Part shown: in pieces, positions 44,184-53,064 of the stretch
Layout: each line of letters opens with the position of its first letter
How positions within the stretch are numbered: position 1 is the first letter of the stretch
NCBI GenBank assembly: GCA_002382805.1
Contig: DGAD01000031.1
Coordinates: 62,001 to 126,000 of the forward strand
DNA length: 64,000 nucleotides
Reading direction: 5' to 3'
Origin: Clostridiales bacterium UBA4039
Lineage (GTDB): Bacteria; Bacillota; Clostridia; Lachnospirales; Vallitaleaceae
Program-made: the position numbers and the translations under genes
Notes under the pieces: generated by a model
Database searches by the model: none
What the model saw: only the letters and a program-made list of their open reading frames with translations
Told to the model about the DNA's origin: nothing

Positions 44184-46285
44184 TGGGGATACTTATTGTT
44201 TTAGTGTATTCAATGGTGGTGGTTATCTCAGCAACATTTGGCTATGTGTTAAATGAGATACAGCTTTTTTTTATTGTAGTTGGAGTATATGCTATCTATC
44301 GGGTCATTACAACATATAAAAAAGGTGTTGTCATATTTTTAGCGACGGTTTTAAGTGTGTATATTGGCGCTTTGTTTTATTATTATCGACAAGAGCATGT
44401 GGAAAAACTTCTGCATCCAATCCGGGATTTTTTTAATGTATACTATTATTCGGTACGATTAGATGGATATTATATTAATACTTTTTATCAAGCCATTTTA
44501 ATGGGGAGTATTAGTTTAATCCTTTTTATTATCTATCCTTTTTTTTATCGAAGAAAAAAATTGCAAGGTGTTCCGATCATTTTAGGACTTGGGGTTATTT
44601 TCATAGCATTTTTTTCAGATATGTTAACCAGCTCAAAAGATTACCGTAGCTTTATAATTTTTGTTATAGGAAGTATTGTGTATTATTTTGCCATCTTTGC
44701 TTCGAGAAATATTGAAAATATTCAACGAAGGCAAAGATATTATTTTTATGGAATGGGCATAATTTTTGCAATTGGAATTGTAGGCTCAAGTATGGTGTGG
44801 AATCATTATTTTCCAAGTCCTTTTGAAAAAAAAGTGACATCATCTGGTCAAAACAGTCGTTCTGGCGACATTGACGAGCTGACATTTCAATTTGAACGGA
44901 CCATTATTGAAAAAATATCGGATGACACATATCAGATAAATGATTCTTTTGAACATGAAGGTATTGCTTTATTTTCTGTGAAGGCAAACACATTAAAATA
45001 TTATATGACGGACAGTTATGATATATATCAAGATGGGATATGGACGCAGTCAGAACAAGATATAGAGCCAGTGGCAGTAGAGTTTGATGACAACATTCAT
45101 ACACGAGAAACGGTTGAGATTACTTATGGCAATATTCGAACGAATCGCTTATTAGTAAGCCCTTACTGGGACACTATACATATTTCTGAGGATATGCAAG
45201 CTTTTTTTGATGAAGAGCAGGTATATCAACGTGGTTTTAATTATACGTTGGAAGCTGTCATTCCAAAATATAGAACAAATGTTTGGATGCAAGCGATTAT
45301 GCAAGGTGAAAAGGCACAAGATGTCCAAAAAATTGAAGGATACATGCAATTGCCAGAGCAAAACGAACGTATTCAAACACTGGCAACGGAGATTACATCT
45401 GAGGCAACAACAAATTATGAAAAAGCACGACAAATTGAAGCGTATCTCTCATCAACGTATACTTATAACGAAGAACCCCAGTATTTGGGTACATCAGATA
45501 TGGTTCAGGAATTTTTGTTTGAAACGGAAGAAGGTTTTTGTCAACATTTTGCTTCGTCAATGGTTCTAATGATGCGAAGTGTAGGTATACCCTCACGCTT
45601 TGTTGTAGGGTATGTCCTCGATATGGAAGCATATGAAGATATTCCGGATTCGTTAATGTATTCATATGGAGAGATTCCGGATAAAAAAATTATATATGAT
45701 TATAATGCCCATGCATGGGTTGAAAGCTATTTTCCAGGTGTTGGTTGGGTGCAATTTGAGCCTACTGCGGGACAAAGTTTTTACTCGTCAGATGAATCGG
45801 ATACACTTGATATTAGGCAATATCAACAGATGGGGCGTGAAGGAGGTAGCGCATGGATAAACCGAAACCGTAGGGTAATAATTTGGGGGAGCATTGGTGC
45901 TATTATAGTTTGTGTGTTGGTAGGTTTTATTCTTCTTATACAACGTCGCTACGCCAATAGAACGAACTATCTAAAGCGCCTATTGCTAGATTATCAAGTA
46001 TATCTGCTCTATGTACAAGACGCGTCTAGAAAAAAAGATGCGGGAGACTCGATACGTGAGTTTATAGAGCATCTTTATAAGGAGCTGCCATCATTACGCT
46101 ATCGGTCAAAAGATTTTCTTGAAACCTTAGAGAAAGCGTTCTATAATAGGGATGTACCGACGCTAGAAGAAGTTGAAGTATTTGAACAAGAGATTCAACA
46201 CATGAAAACAAGGGCAAAACGACGTTTACCTGTGTTGACTTATTATAAAAAGCAAATTATTGAAATGATGACATATTATAGATAG
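44183..46285 (+). CDS. TgpA-like membrane transglutaminase-domain protein
   Basis: 700 residues. About six membrane helices in the first 220 residues, an extracytoplasmic part with a transglutaminase-like core, one more membrane helix (about 570-590), and a cytoplasmic end like DUF4129. Active-site Cys453 is in EGFCQHFAS and His510 in NAHAWVES; the third position is Glu526 (FEPTAG) where many relatives have Asp. The family is linked to protein or peptidoglycan cross-linking or cleavage; the substrate is unknown. It closes the moxR-DUF58 module. Confidence 0.9.
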   Translation: MGILIVLVYSMVVVISATFGYVLNEIQLFFIVVGVYAIYRVITTYKKGVVIFLATVLSVYIGALFYYYRQEHVEKLLHPIRDFFNVYYYSVRLDGYYINTFYQAILMGSISLILFIIYPFFYRRKKLQGVPIILGLGVIFIAFFSDMLTSSKDYRSFIIFVIGSIVYYFAIFASRNIENIQRRQRYYFYGMGIIFAIGIVGSSMVWNHYFPSPFEKKVTSSGQNSRSGDIDELTFQFERTIIEKISDDTYQINDSFEHEGIALFSVKANTLKYYMTDSYDIYQDGIWTQSEQDIEPVAVEFDDNIHTRETVEITYGNIRTNRLLVSPYWDTIHISEDMQAFFDEEQVYQRGFNYTLEAVIPKYRTNVWMQAIMQGEKAQDVQKIEGYMQLPEQNERIQTLATEITSEATTNYEKARQIEAYLSSTYTYNEEPQYLGTSDMVQEFLFETEEGFCQHFASSMVLMMRSVGIPSRFVVGYVLDMEAYEDIPDSLMYSYGEIPDKKIIYDYNAHAWVESYFPGVGWVQFEPTAGQSFYSSDESDTLDIRQYQQMGREGGSAWINRNRRVIIWGSIGAIIVCVLVGFILLIQRRYANRTNYLKRLLLDYQVYLLYVQDASRKKDAGDSIREFIEHLYKELPSLRYRSKDFLETLEKAFYNRDVPTLEEVEVFEQEIQHMKTRAKRRLPVLTYYKKQIIEMMTYYR

Positions 46286-46294
46286 GAAGAGAAC

Positions 46295-47104
46295 ATGGAA
46301 AAAAAATTAGTATTATTTGATGTGGATGATACCATTATTGATCATGGAGCGCCAAAATCAATTATACCCGAAGAAACAACATATGCCATTAATGCACTTA
46401 AAGAAAAAGGATACTGCGTTGGATTAGCTACTGGACGAAGTTTTCATCATATTACCTATGTTATGAAAGCACTTGATTTAAATACGGCGGTAAGCTTTGG
46501 CGGACATCTGGTTACCCATCAGGGTGAAGAGATTTTTAAACAGCCGATTGATCGAGATGAATCAAAACGGCTAATCAAGAAGATTTTTCGAACACCATTT
46601 CCTATGTTAGCCATTGATGAAAAAAATATTTATATTAAAGATTTTTTTGGTCGTCTTCGTAAAGAACTTTTCCGCCGTGAAAACATTTTGGAGGGCGAAG
46701 AACCTGTGACGCGCTTAACGCCTTTGAAAAAGCTTGACACGACACCAAGAGATTATTTAAGCATGATGATTTTTAGACAAAATATGCTGGATTCTACAGA
46801 CTATCAAAAACTAGATTTTAATGCTTGGGGGAAAAAGGGCTTTGAAGTCTATGCAAAAGGTGTATCTAAGTTATCAGGGATACAGTTTTTAGCTAATCAT
46901 TTGGAGATCCCTATGAATCAAGTGTATGTGTTTGGGGATAGTTATAATGATTTGCATATGCTTAAGCATATTGAAAATTCAGTTGCCGTTGGTAATGGTG
47001 TAAAGGAAGCTAAAGAAGTTGCATCGTATGTATCTCCTCCCATTAGTGAAGGTGGTATTTTAACAGCATGTTATCACTTAGGACTTTTGGAGGAAAAAGC
47101 ATGA
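46295..47104 (+). CDS. Cof-type HAD-family phosphatase
   Basis: 269 residues. Motif I LFDVDDTIID (Asp9, Asp11), motif II in the ATGRSF segment, a type IIB cap, and motif IV GDSYNDLHML. Such enzymes dephosphorylate sugar phosphates, flavin or other small phospho-compounds; the substrate cannot be read from sequence. The start follows GGAAGAGAAC, 9 bases after the transglutaminase gene, and the stop overlaps the next gene by 4 bases. Confidence 0.9.
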   Translation: MEKKLVLFDVDDTIIDHGAPKSIIPEETTYAINALKEKGYCVGLATGRSFHHITYVMKALDLNTAVSFGGHLVTHQGEEIFKQPIDRDESKRLIKKIFRTPFPMLAIDEKNIYIKDFFGRLRKELFRRENILEGEEPVTRLTPLKKLDTTPRDYLSMMIFRQNMLDSTDYQKLDFNAWGKKGFEVYAKGVSKLSGIQFLANHLEIPMNQVYVFGDSYNDLHMLKHIENSVAVGNGVKEAKEVASYVSPPISEGGILTACYHLGLLEEKA

Positions 47105-48009
47105 CAAAATTTTTACTGTTTCTTAAAGGATTATTTATGGGAGCGGCAGATATTATTCCTGGCGTTTCAGGTGGAAGTATTGCCCTTATAACAGGAATAT
47201 ATGAGGATTTTCTTGAAGCCATACATTCCATTAACATTGACGTAGTCAAAGATATTTTTTCAGGTAAGATAATAAAAGGAATCAAGCGTATTCATTGGGA
47301 CTTTTTACTACCATTATTTTTAGGCATCCTTACAGCAATTTTTACGATGGCAAAGTTAATGCACTTTTTACTGGAGACTTATGAATTATATACATGGAGC
47401 CTCTTTTTCGGATTGATACTTGCTAGTGCATTTGTTATTAGTAAACAATGGGAAATGGAAAAAACCCGTTTTGTAATTTTTGTATTTGGTGGAATCCTTT
47501 CTTTTATCATTGTTGGCTTGGTACCTATACAGACACCGGAAGCACTATGGTTTATTTTTCTTGCAGGGGTGATTGCTATTTGTGCGATGATTCTACCGGG
47601 AATATCGGGAGCGTTTTTATTACTGATTATGGGAAAGTACCACTATATTACAGGGATATTAAAAGATCCGTTTCGTATGGATCATCTAGTTGTTTTGATC
47701 GTTTTTGCTTTAGGCTGTGGTGTTGGAATCATAGGATTTTCAAGAGTCTTAAGATGGGTTTTACATCGCTGGCATAAGGGAACGTTGGCTTTTTTAACAG
47801 GGATGATGTTAGGGAGTCTTCGAAGAATATGGCCGTATAAGGTGATTTTGGAAGAAGAAATTTTGGGAGACAAAGTTATTATACTTAAAGAGGCAGCTGT
47901 ATTGCCATGGCAAATTGAAGGGAATTATCTTTTGAGTTTTCTTTTTATACTAATTGGAATGTTGCTTATACTGGGATTGGATAAATTCTCAAAGAATAAA
48001 ATGGGTTAA
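47101..48009 (+). CDS. popT: DUF368 undecaprenyl phosphate translocase (PopT family)
   Basis: 302 residues with about eight to nine membrane helices and the DUF368 duplicated signature: GAADIIPGVSGGSIALITGIYE near residue 15 and a second ILPGISGAFLLLIMGKY near 165. DUF368 proteins have been shown to flip undecaprenyl phosphate back across the membrane for reuse in cell wall synthesis. The uppS product encoded at 24659 makes the precursor. The ATG at 47101 follows TTGGAGG; an earlier start at 47068 would overlap more and lacks a site. Confidence 0.88.
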   Translation: MTKFLLFLKGLFMGAADIIPGVSGGSIALITGIYEDFLEAIHSINIDVVKDIFSGKIIKGIKRIHWDFLLPLFLGILTAIFTMAKLMHFLLETYELYTWSLFFGLILASAFVISKQWEMEKTRFVIFVFGGILSFIIVGLVPIQTPEALWFIFLAGVIAICAMILPGISGAFLLLIMGKYHYITGILKDPFRMDHLVVLIVFALGCGVGIIGFSRVLRWVLHRWHKGTLAFLTGMMLGSLRRIWPYKVILEEEILGDKVIILKEAAVLPWQIEGNYLLSFLFILIGMLLILGLDKFSKNKMG

Positions 48010-48012
48010 TGG

Positions 48013-48041
48013 TTGAAAAAACCTGACTTCGGGTGTATAAT
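48013..48041 (+). promoter_or_regulatory. 6S RNA promoter
   Basis: TTGAAA (48013-48018) and a perfect TATAAT (48036-48041) are separated by 17 bases, with TG just before the -10 box. Transcription would start near 48048, at the 5' end of the predicted 6S RNA. Confidence 0.8.
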
Positions 48042-48047
48042 AGGCAT

Positions 48048-48232
48048 ATAAAAGATACCTGAGATGTACGATACTCTCGATATTTTGAACCTACATATTG
48101 AATATGGGAATCTTATATTTTATCATTGATGCCATGCCTTAAGTGGAAGGCAGATGTGATAGTGCGGATACCCACCTAGCTACGCTAGGGATCAAAATTC
48201 GGGAAACGGCATTTTGGGTTGTAAAATGATGA
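48048..48232 (+). ncRNA. ssrS: 6S RNA
   Basis: A non-coding segment with the sequence landmarks of Bacillota 6S RNA: TTTGAACCTACAT, ATGGGAATCTTATATT, a GCCTT-AAGTGG-AAGGC apical hairpin, GGATACCCACCTAGC and GGGATCAAAATTCGGGAAACGG. The ends pair: 48055-48066 with 48210-48222 (one bulge), closing a long rod with a central bubble, and ATTTTGA (48082-48088) pairs with TCAAAAT (48192-48198). CCTAGC-TAC-GCTAGG forms the small hairpin on the 3' side of the bubble. 6S RNA mimics an open promoter, binds vegetative RNA polymerase and templates product RNAs. It has its own promoter and terminator. Confidence 0.85.
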
Positions 48233-48238
48233 ATAATA

Positions 48239-48272
48239 AAAGCTGCTTGATTATCAAGCAGCTTTATTTTTA
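48239..48272 (+). terminator. Terminator of 6S RNA, probably also of aroA
   Basis: AAAGCTGCTTGA and TCAAGCAGCTTT form a perfect 12-bp stem with a TTA loop, followed by ATTTTTAT on the + strand. On the - strand the stem is followed by TATTATT, so it can also stop tyrA-aroA transcription, which ends 5 bases away. Confidence 0.9.
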
Positions 48273-48276
48273 TATA

Positions 48277-49554
48277 TTATATTAATAAATTTATATGCTC
48301 AAAAAATGAGGGATAGGAGATGTCAATGCATCGACTTGCATTAAGCTTAGATGGAGTGGAAGCTGCTAATGCTGCAATAGTTAAACTCATAGCAATGCGA
48401 TGATCATGATAGGACTCAAGTTCAGCACCAGACAATTGTTTTGTTCCTTCAATAATCATACCATCTTCTGTAGCTTCAATATTGGCGCCCATCTTTTTAA
48501 GCTCTGTAACCATCGTATCAATACGATTGCTTTCCTTAACTTTTAATTCTTGAGCATCTTTAATATGCGTTTGGCCCTCGGCAAAACATGCCGCAACAGC
48601 AATTGCAGGGATTTCATCAATCAGTGTAGGGATAATGTCGCCACTAATGGTTGTACCTATAAGCTGACTAGAACGTACACGAATGTCTGCTCGGCGCTCT
48701 TCATTTAATGTTTGTTCATTGAGATATTCAATTGAACCATTCATCTGTTTAAACACTTTTATAATGCCATCACGTGTCGGATTGATTCCGACGTTTTTTA
48801 GAATAATATCACTGTCAGGTAAAATCAATCCTGCAACTAGGAAATACGCTGCAGAGCTTATATCACCGGGAATATCTATGGATGTTGCTTCTAAGTAAGG
48901 ATTAGGTTTAATTGTTACCTGAGTGTTTTGAGTGTGTATATCAGCTCCCAATGACTTAAGCATTAACTCGCTATGGTTTCTTGAGAGACTTGGTTCAATA
49001 ATAGTTGAAGCCTGATTGGCATAGAGTGTCGCCAAGAGAATACATGACTTCACTTGAGCACTTGCAACCTTTGAATGATAGGTGATGCCATGAAGTTGAC
49101 TTGGCTGTATGATTAATGGAGCAAGTCCGTTGTTCGCCTTGGACGCAACATTTGCACCCATGGATTTTAAGGGTTCAATAATACGATTCATGGGTCGTGT
49201 TTGAATGGAAGCATCTCCGGTTAGGGTGCTTGAAAAAGTTTGACCGGCAAGGATTCCAGAGAGTAGACGCATGGTGGTACCGCTATTTCCGACATCTAAG
49301 ATAGTGTCTGGAGCTTTTAGTCCGTGAAGACCTAGTCCCTCTAAAGTTAATGTTGTCGGATTTTCAAAGTGCATTTGTACACCCATATGCTTAAAAATCT
49401 GAGCAGTAGATAGACAATCAGCGCCATTTAAAAACCCTGAAATATGTGTAGTTCCTTTAGCTAGAGCGCCAAACATGATGGAACGGTGGGAGATGGATTT
49501 ATCACCAGGTACTGTTACAGTACCATTAAGTTTTCCTACAGGATTAATCTGCAT
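48277..49554 (-). CDS. aroA: 3-phosphoshikimate 1-carboxyvinyltransferase (EPSP synthase)
   Basis: 425 residues from the ATG at 49554; AAGGTG lies 6 bases upstream, and a GTG at 49563 is part of that site. Motifs: VPGDKSISHRS near the start, VGNSGTTMRLLSG near 90, TGDASIQTRPM and the C-terminal DHRIAMS. It joins phosphoenolpyruvate to shikimate 3-phosphate for aromatic amino acid synthesis. It follows tyrA by 10 bases in a two-gene operon on the - strand. Confidence 0.96.
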   Translation of the reverse strand: MQINPVGKLNGTVTVPGDKSISHRSIMFGALAKGTTHISGFLNGADCLSTAQIFKHMGVQMHFENPTTLTLEGLGLHGLKAPDTILDVGNSGTTMRLLSGILAGQTFSSTLTGDASIQTRPMNRIIEPLKSMGANVASKANNGLAPLIIQPSQLHGITYHSKVASAQVKSCILLATLYANQASTIIEPSLSRNHSELMLKSLGADIHTQNTQVTIKPNPYLEATSIDIPGDISSAAYFLVAGLILPDSDIILKNVGINPTRDGIIKVFKQMNGSIEYLNEQTLNEERRADIRVRSSQLIGTTISGDIIPTLIDEIPAIAVAACFAEGQTHIKDAQELKVKESNRIDTMVTELKKMGANIEATEDGMIIEGTKQLSGAELESYHDHRIAMSLTIAALAASTPSKLNASRCIDISYPSFFEHINLLI

Positions 49555-49564
49555 AGTGTTCACC

Positions 49565-50656
49565 TTAACTTTCTATTATTTTATAGTGTGCGTTTTCAAT
49601 GACGATAATAGCATTGGTCAGACTAAGGTCATCATAAAAAAGGATTTCAAGGACACCACCAAAATCTTCACGATTATTGTTGATGCCAATATTCTTAATA
49701 CTGATACCTTGCTGACTTAAGCGAGTAGCAATATCAGCAATAACTCCCGTCTCATCATTGATATCAACAAATAAAGCGAGGGATTTGTCGATACTTCCTC
49801 TGGCTTTATTTTGAAAGGTATTTCTAAATCGTCTTGCTTGTTGAAAAAATTCAAAAATGGAGACGTCATCTTCATCGGTGACTTGCTTACGGATTGCCTT
49901 AAGCTGATGGATATATGCATCAAGAATAGAAGTAATGGCTTCATGATTTGCCACACATATTTGTTGCCACATATCTGGAGAAGAAGATGCAATTCGTGTA
50001 AAATCTTTGAAGCCGCCAGCGGCTAGAGTGTACATTTCTTTTTCAGGTGTGTCAAGTGCTTCGACCATATTCACCAGTGATGAAGCCAAAATATGCGGGA
50101 CATGACTGATGGCAGCTACGATAAAATCATGTCGCACCGGATCAAGAAGCGTGGGAATAGCATGTAATGTAGCAACTAATTGCGACATGGCATCGATATA
50201 TTTTTGAGGTGTGGAAGGCTCTGGGGTCAAAACATAATAAGCATTTTCAAAAAGCTCAGCTTTAGTGGCATCAAATCCCGATTGCTCAGAACCTGCCATG
50301 GGATGACCGCCAATAAAATAGCCGCTGTATTCATATTTGGATAGAGCATCATATATATCGTTTTTTGTACTTCCAACATCCGTTATGATAACATTTTCTT
50401 TTAGATAAGGTTTTATAGACTCAAAAAGTTGAATGTTGATATTGACAGGGCAGCATAAAACAATAAGGTCGCAATCCTCTAAATCTTTCCAATTATCTAC
50501 AATAACATCAATTGCACCTACATTTTTTGCCTGTATAAGTGCAGCTTGATTACGATTATATCCATAAATGGTTGCTGGATAATTGTATTTTTTTAAAGCG
50601 CGAGCAAGCGAGCCGCCGATTAATCCGAGTCCGAGTATTCCTATTTTTGCAAACAT
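49565..50656 (-). CDS. tyrA: Prephenate dehydrogenase
   Basis: 363 residues from the ATG at 50656 behind AAAGGAT. NAD-binding GLGLIGGSLARALKK at the start, then VTDVGSTK, GGHPMAGSEQSGF and the catalytic-region HDFIVAAISHVPH; a C-terminal ACT domain (about 290-363, FVDINDETGVIADIA) probably senses tyrosine. It converts prephenate to 4-hydroxyphenylpyruvate. Earlier in-frame starts would add an unrelated stretch overlapping the promoter. Confidence 0.94.
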   Translation of the reverse strand: MFAKIGILGLGLIGGSLARALKKYNYPATIYGYNRNQAALIQAKNVGAIDVIVDNWKDLEDCDLIVLCCPVNINIQLFESIKPYLKENVIITDVGSTKNDIYDALSKYEYSGYFIGGHPMAGSEQSGFDATKAELFENAYYVLTPEPSTPQKYIDAMSQLVATLHAIPTLLDPVRHDFIVAAISHVPHILASSLVNMVEALDTPEKEMYTLAAGGFKDFTRIASSSPDMWQQICVANHEAITSILDAYIHQLKAIRKQVTDEDDVSIFEFFQQARRFRNTFQNKARGSIDKSLALFVDINDETGVIADIATRLSQQGISIKNIGINNNREDFGGVLEILFYDDLSLTNAIIVIENAHYKIIES

Positions 50657-50696
50657 AGATATCCTTTCGTAGAACAATGTGTTTAATATTACCCCT

Positions 50697-50725
50697 ATAT
50701 TACATTTTTTTATTAGGTAAGTCAA
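50697..50725 (-). promoter_or_regulatory. tyrA-aroA promoter
   Basis: Read on the - strand, TTGACT (50725-50720) and TAATAT (50702-50697) are separated by exactly 17 bases. The predicted start site is about 35 bases before the tyrA ATG. Confidence 0.7.
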
Positions 50726-50893
50726 TAAATTCATGCACTAAAGTGAAGACGGAATATTCTGACTATTAAAATAAAGAAGGAATTCTATTCATTATGTAGA
50801 ATATTAAGAGTATTACCGAGAAATTTTGTTAAAATTCAACGAAACGCAATGCACAGTAATTTGTTCAAAAATCTTACGAATGGGGGAATCCTT

Positions 50894-52975
50894 ATGAAAA
50901 TTTATTCATCCGAACAAATCCGTAACATTGTCCTTTTGGGACATGGTGGCGCAGGTAAGACAACACTTGCAGAAGCCATGGCCCGTGTTGCAAATGTCAC
51001 CAAACGACAGGGAAAAGTAACTGATGGTAATACAATTAGCGATTTTGACAAGGAAGAAATCAAACGAGGTTTTTCAATCAATACCTCATGTATTCCACTT
51101 GAATGGGAAGAATGCAAAATAAATATTCTTGATACTCCGGGATATTTTGATTTTGTCGGAGAAGCAAAGGAAGCGACTCGGGTAGCCGATAGCGCTATTA
51201 TTGTTGTGTCCGGAAGATCAGGTGTTGAAGTAGGAACTGAGATTGCATGGGAACATGCAGATGAGATGGAGATTCCAAGAATGATTTTCGTCACCGATAT
51301 GGATGATGATAAAGCAGATCTTCACAAAATACTTGAACAACTTCAGACATCTTTTGGAAAATGCATAGCACCCTTCCAAGTGCCTATACGTGAAGGTGAT
51401 CATTTTGTTGGTTTTGTCAATGTCATTAAGATGGAAGGCCGAAAATTTGTTAAAGACCATGTAGAAGCATGTGATATACCACAAGCCCTGAAAACGGAGA
51501 TTGAACCTATTCGAGAGATGATTCTTGAAGCTGTAGCTGAAAGCGATGAAGAATTGATGGAAAAATACTTTGCAGGTGAAGAGTTTACATTGGAAGAAAT
51601 CCAATCAGCACTTCACAATGGTGTCGTTGAAGGATCAATTGTTCCTGTGTTATGTGGATCGGGAATAAACACAACTGGCGTAGGCGTACTTATGTCCTCA
51701 ATCAATAAGTATATGCCGGCACCAAAAGAAGAACATACGGAAGTGATTGGCGTTAATCCGAGCAATGAATCAGAAGAGATTCATGTGATTTGTGAGAAGG
51801 ATCAACCCTCATCAGCGCTTGTATTTAAAACAATTATTGACCCTTATATTGGGAAAGTATCTTTATTTAGAGTGTATTCTGGAATTATTCGTAGAGATGA
51901 TGTATTACTCAATGCAAATAAAGAAGAAAATGAAAAAATTCCCCATATATATATATTAAGAGGAAAAGAACAAATTGAAGTGGATGAAATTCACGCAGGT
52001 GATATTGGAGCATTTGCAAAACTAAATAATGTCAGTACAGGCGATACGTTATGCAACCCTGAACGACCGGTACGATTGCCTGGTATAACGTTCCCTGAGT
52101 CTCTTGCATATCGTGCGATTGTTCCAAAGACCAAAGGTGATGAAGATAAAATTGCATCTGGATTGCATCGTTTAATGGAAGAAGATCCAACAATTAAGGT
52201 GCTTATGGATACGGAAAACCATCAAGAATTATTATATGGTGTTGGTGGTCAGCACCTAGAAATTATAACTAGCCGATTGGAAGAAAAATTCAAAGTCTCG
52301 GTAGAACTTCTTAAACCGAAGATTCCATATCGCGAGACGATTAAAGCGAAAGTGTCAGTGCGAGGCAAGCATAAAAAACAATCGGGCGGACATGGACAGT
52401 ATGGTGACGTTGTAATTGAGTTCGAACCGTCAGGGGATTTAGAGACACCATTTGTCTTCGAGGAAAAAGTGTTTGGTGGAGCGGTTCCAAGAAACTATTT
52501 CCCAGCAGTGGAAAAAGGACTGCAAGAGTCTGTAAGTAAAGGGGTGTTAGCTGGATATCCTTTTGTTGGATTAAAAGCAACCTTAGTGGACGGATCGTAT
52601 CATCCTGTGGATTCATCAGAGATGGCCTTTAAAATTGCTACCCAAAATGCATATAAGGAAGGGATTGCAAAAGCAAAGCCGACGTTACTTGAACCGATTG
52701 CATCGGTCAAGGTGTTAATCCCAGATGATTATATGGGGGATATTATGGGCGATTTGACAAAGCGTCGAGGACGAGTTCTAGGAATGAATCCGATAAAAGG
52801 CAAACAAGAAATTGAAGCGGAAGTTCCAATGGGTGAAATGTATGGATATTCTACAGATCTTCGCTCATTGACCCAAGGACGAGGCGTCTTTTCTTTGACC
52901 TTTAATCGTTATGAAGAGGCACCGAGAGAGGTTCAAGAAAAAGTAATTGCTGAACGCGAAAGCGATGAAGAGTAA
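50894..52975 (+). CDS. Elongation factor G-like translation GTPase (paralogue)
   Basis: 693 residues with the full EF-G domain order. G1 is GHGGAGKT (16-23), not the canonical GIDAGKT; the switch I region reads FDKEEIKRGFSINTS where EF-G has RGITI; G3 is DTPGYFD. The G4 position reads Thr134-Asp135-Met136-Asp137 where NKxD is expected. Domain IV has GGHGQYGDVVIEF and the end keeps LTQGRGVFSLTFNRYEE. This marks a fusA paralogue of the EF-G-like group, not the main fusA. Its job (special elongation, recycling or stress) cannot be decided here. The ATG follows GGGGGA. Confidence 0.88.
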   Translation: MKIYSSEQIRNIVLLGHGGAGKTTLAEAMARVANVTKRQGKVTDGNTISDFDKEEIKRGFSINTSCIPLEWEECKINILDTPGYFDFVGEAKEATRVADSAIIVVSGRSGVEVGTEIAWEHADEMEIPRMIFVTDMDDDKADLHKILEQLQTSFGKCIAPFQVPIREGDHFVGFVNVIKMEGRKFVKDHVEACDIPQALKTEIEPIREMILEAVAESDEELMEKYFAGEEFTLEEIQSALHNGVVEGSIVPVLCGSGINTTGVGVLMSSINKYMPAPKEEHTEVIGVNPSNESEEIHVICEKDQPSSALVFKTIIDPYIGKVSLFRVYSGIIRRDDVLLNANKEENEKIPHIYILRGKEQIEVDEIHAGDIGAFAKLNNVSTGDTLCNPERPVRLPGITFPESLAYRAIVPKTKGDEDKIASGLHRLMEEDPTIKVLMDTENHQELLYGVGGQHLEIITSRLEEKFKVSVELLKPKIPYRETIKAKVSVRGKHKKQSGGHGQYGDVVIEFEPSGDLETPFVFEEKVFGGAVPRNYFPAVEKGLQESVSKGVLAGYPFVGLKATLVDGSYHPVDSSEMAFKIATQNAYKEGIAKAKPTLLEPIASVKVLIPDDYMGDIMGDLTKRRGRVLGMNPIKGKQEIEAEVPMGEMYGYSTDLRSLTQGRGVFSLTFNRYEEAPREVQEKVIAERESDEE

Positions 52976-52988
52976 TCTTTGCTAAATG

Positions 52989-53028
52989 TTGTGGGCTGTT
53001 TGGAGTGACTAAACAGCCCACAATTTAT
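52989..53028 (+). terminator. Terminator after the EF-G-like gene
   Basis: TTGTGGGCTGTTT and AAACAGCCCACAA form a perfect 13-bp stem around a 9-base loop, followed by TTTATG. The stem is strong and the T run is short. Confidence 0.8.
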
Positions 53029-53064
53029 GAGAGGAAAGATACTTAAGAGGAAGGAACATACAAA

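Noticed and set aside
50782..50802. ATTCTA/TAGAAT inverted repeat upstream of the EF-G-like gene
   Set aside because: Six-base arms in AT-rich DNA are expected by chance and no promoter aligns convincingly with them.
50894..52975. Calling this gene the main elongation factor G (fusA)
   Set aside because: G1, switch I and G4 motifs differ from canonical EF-G, and it is not next to rpsL, rpsG or tuf.
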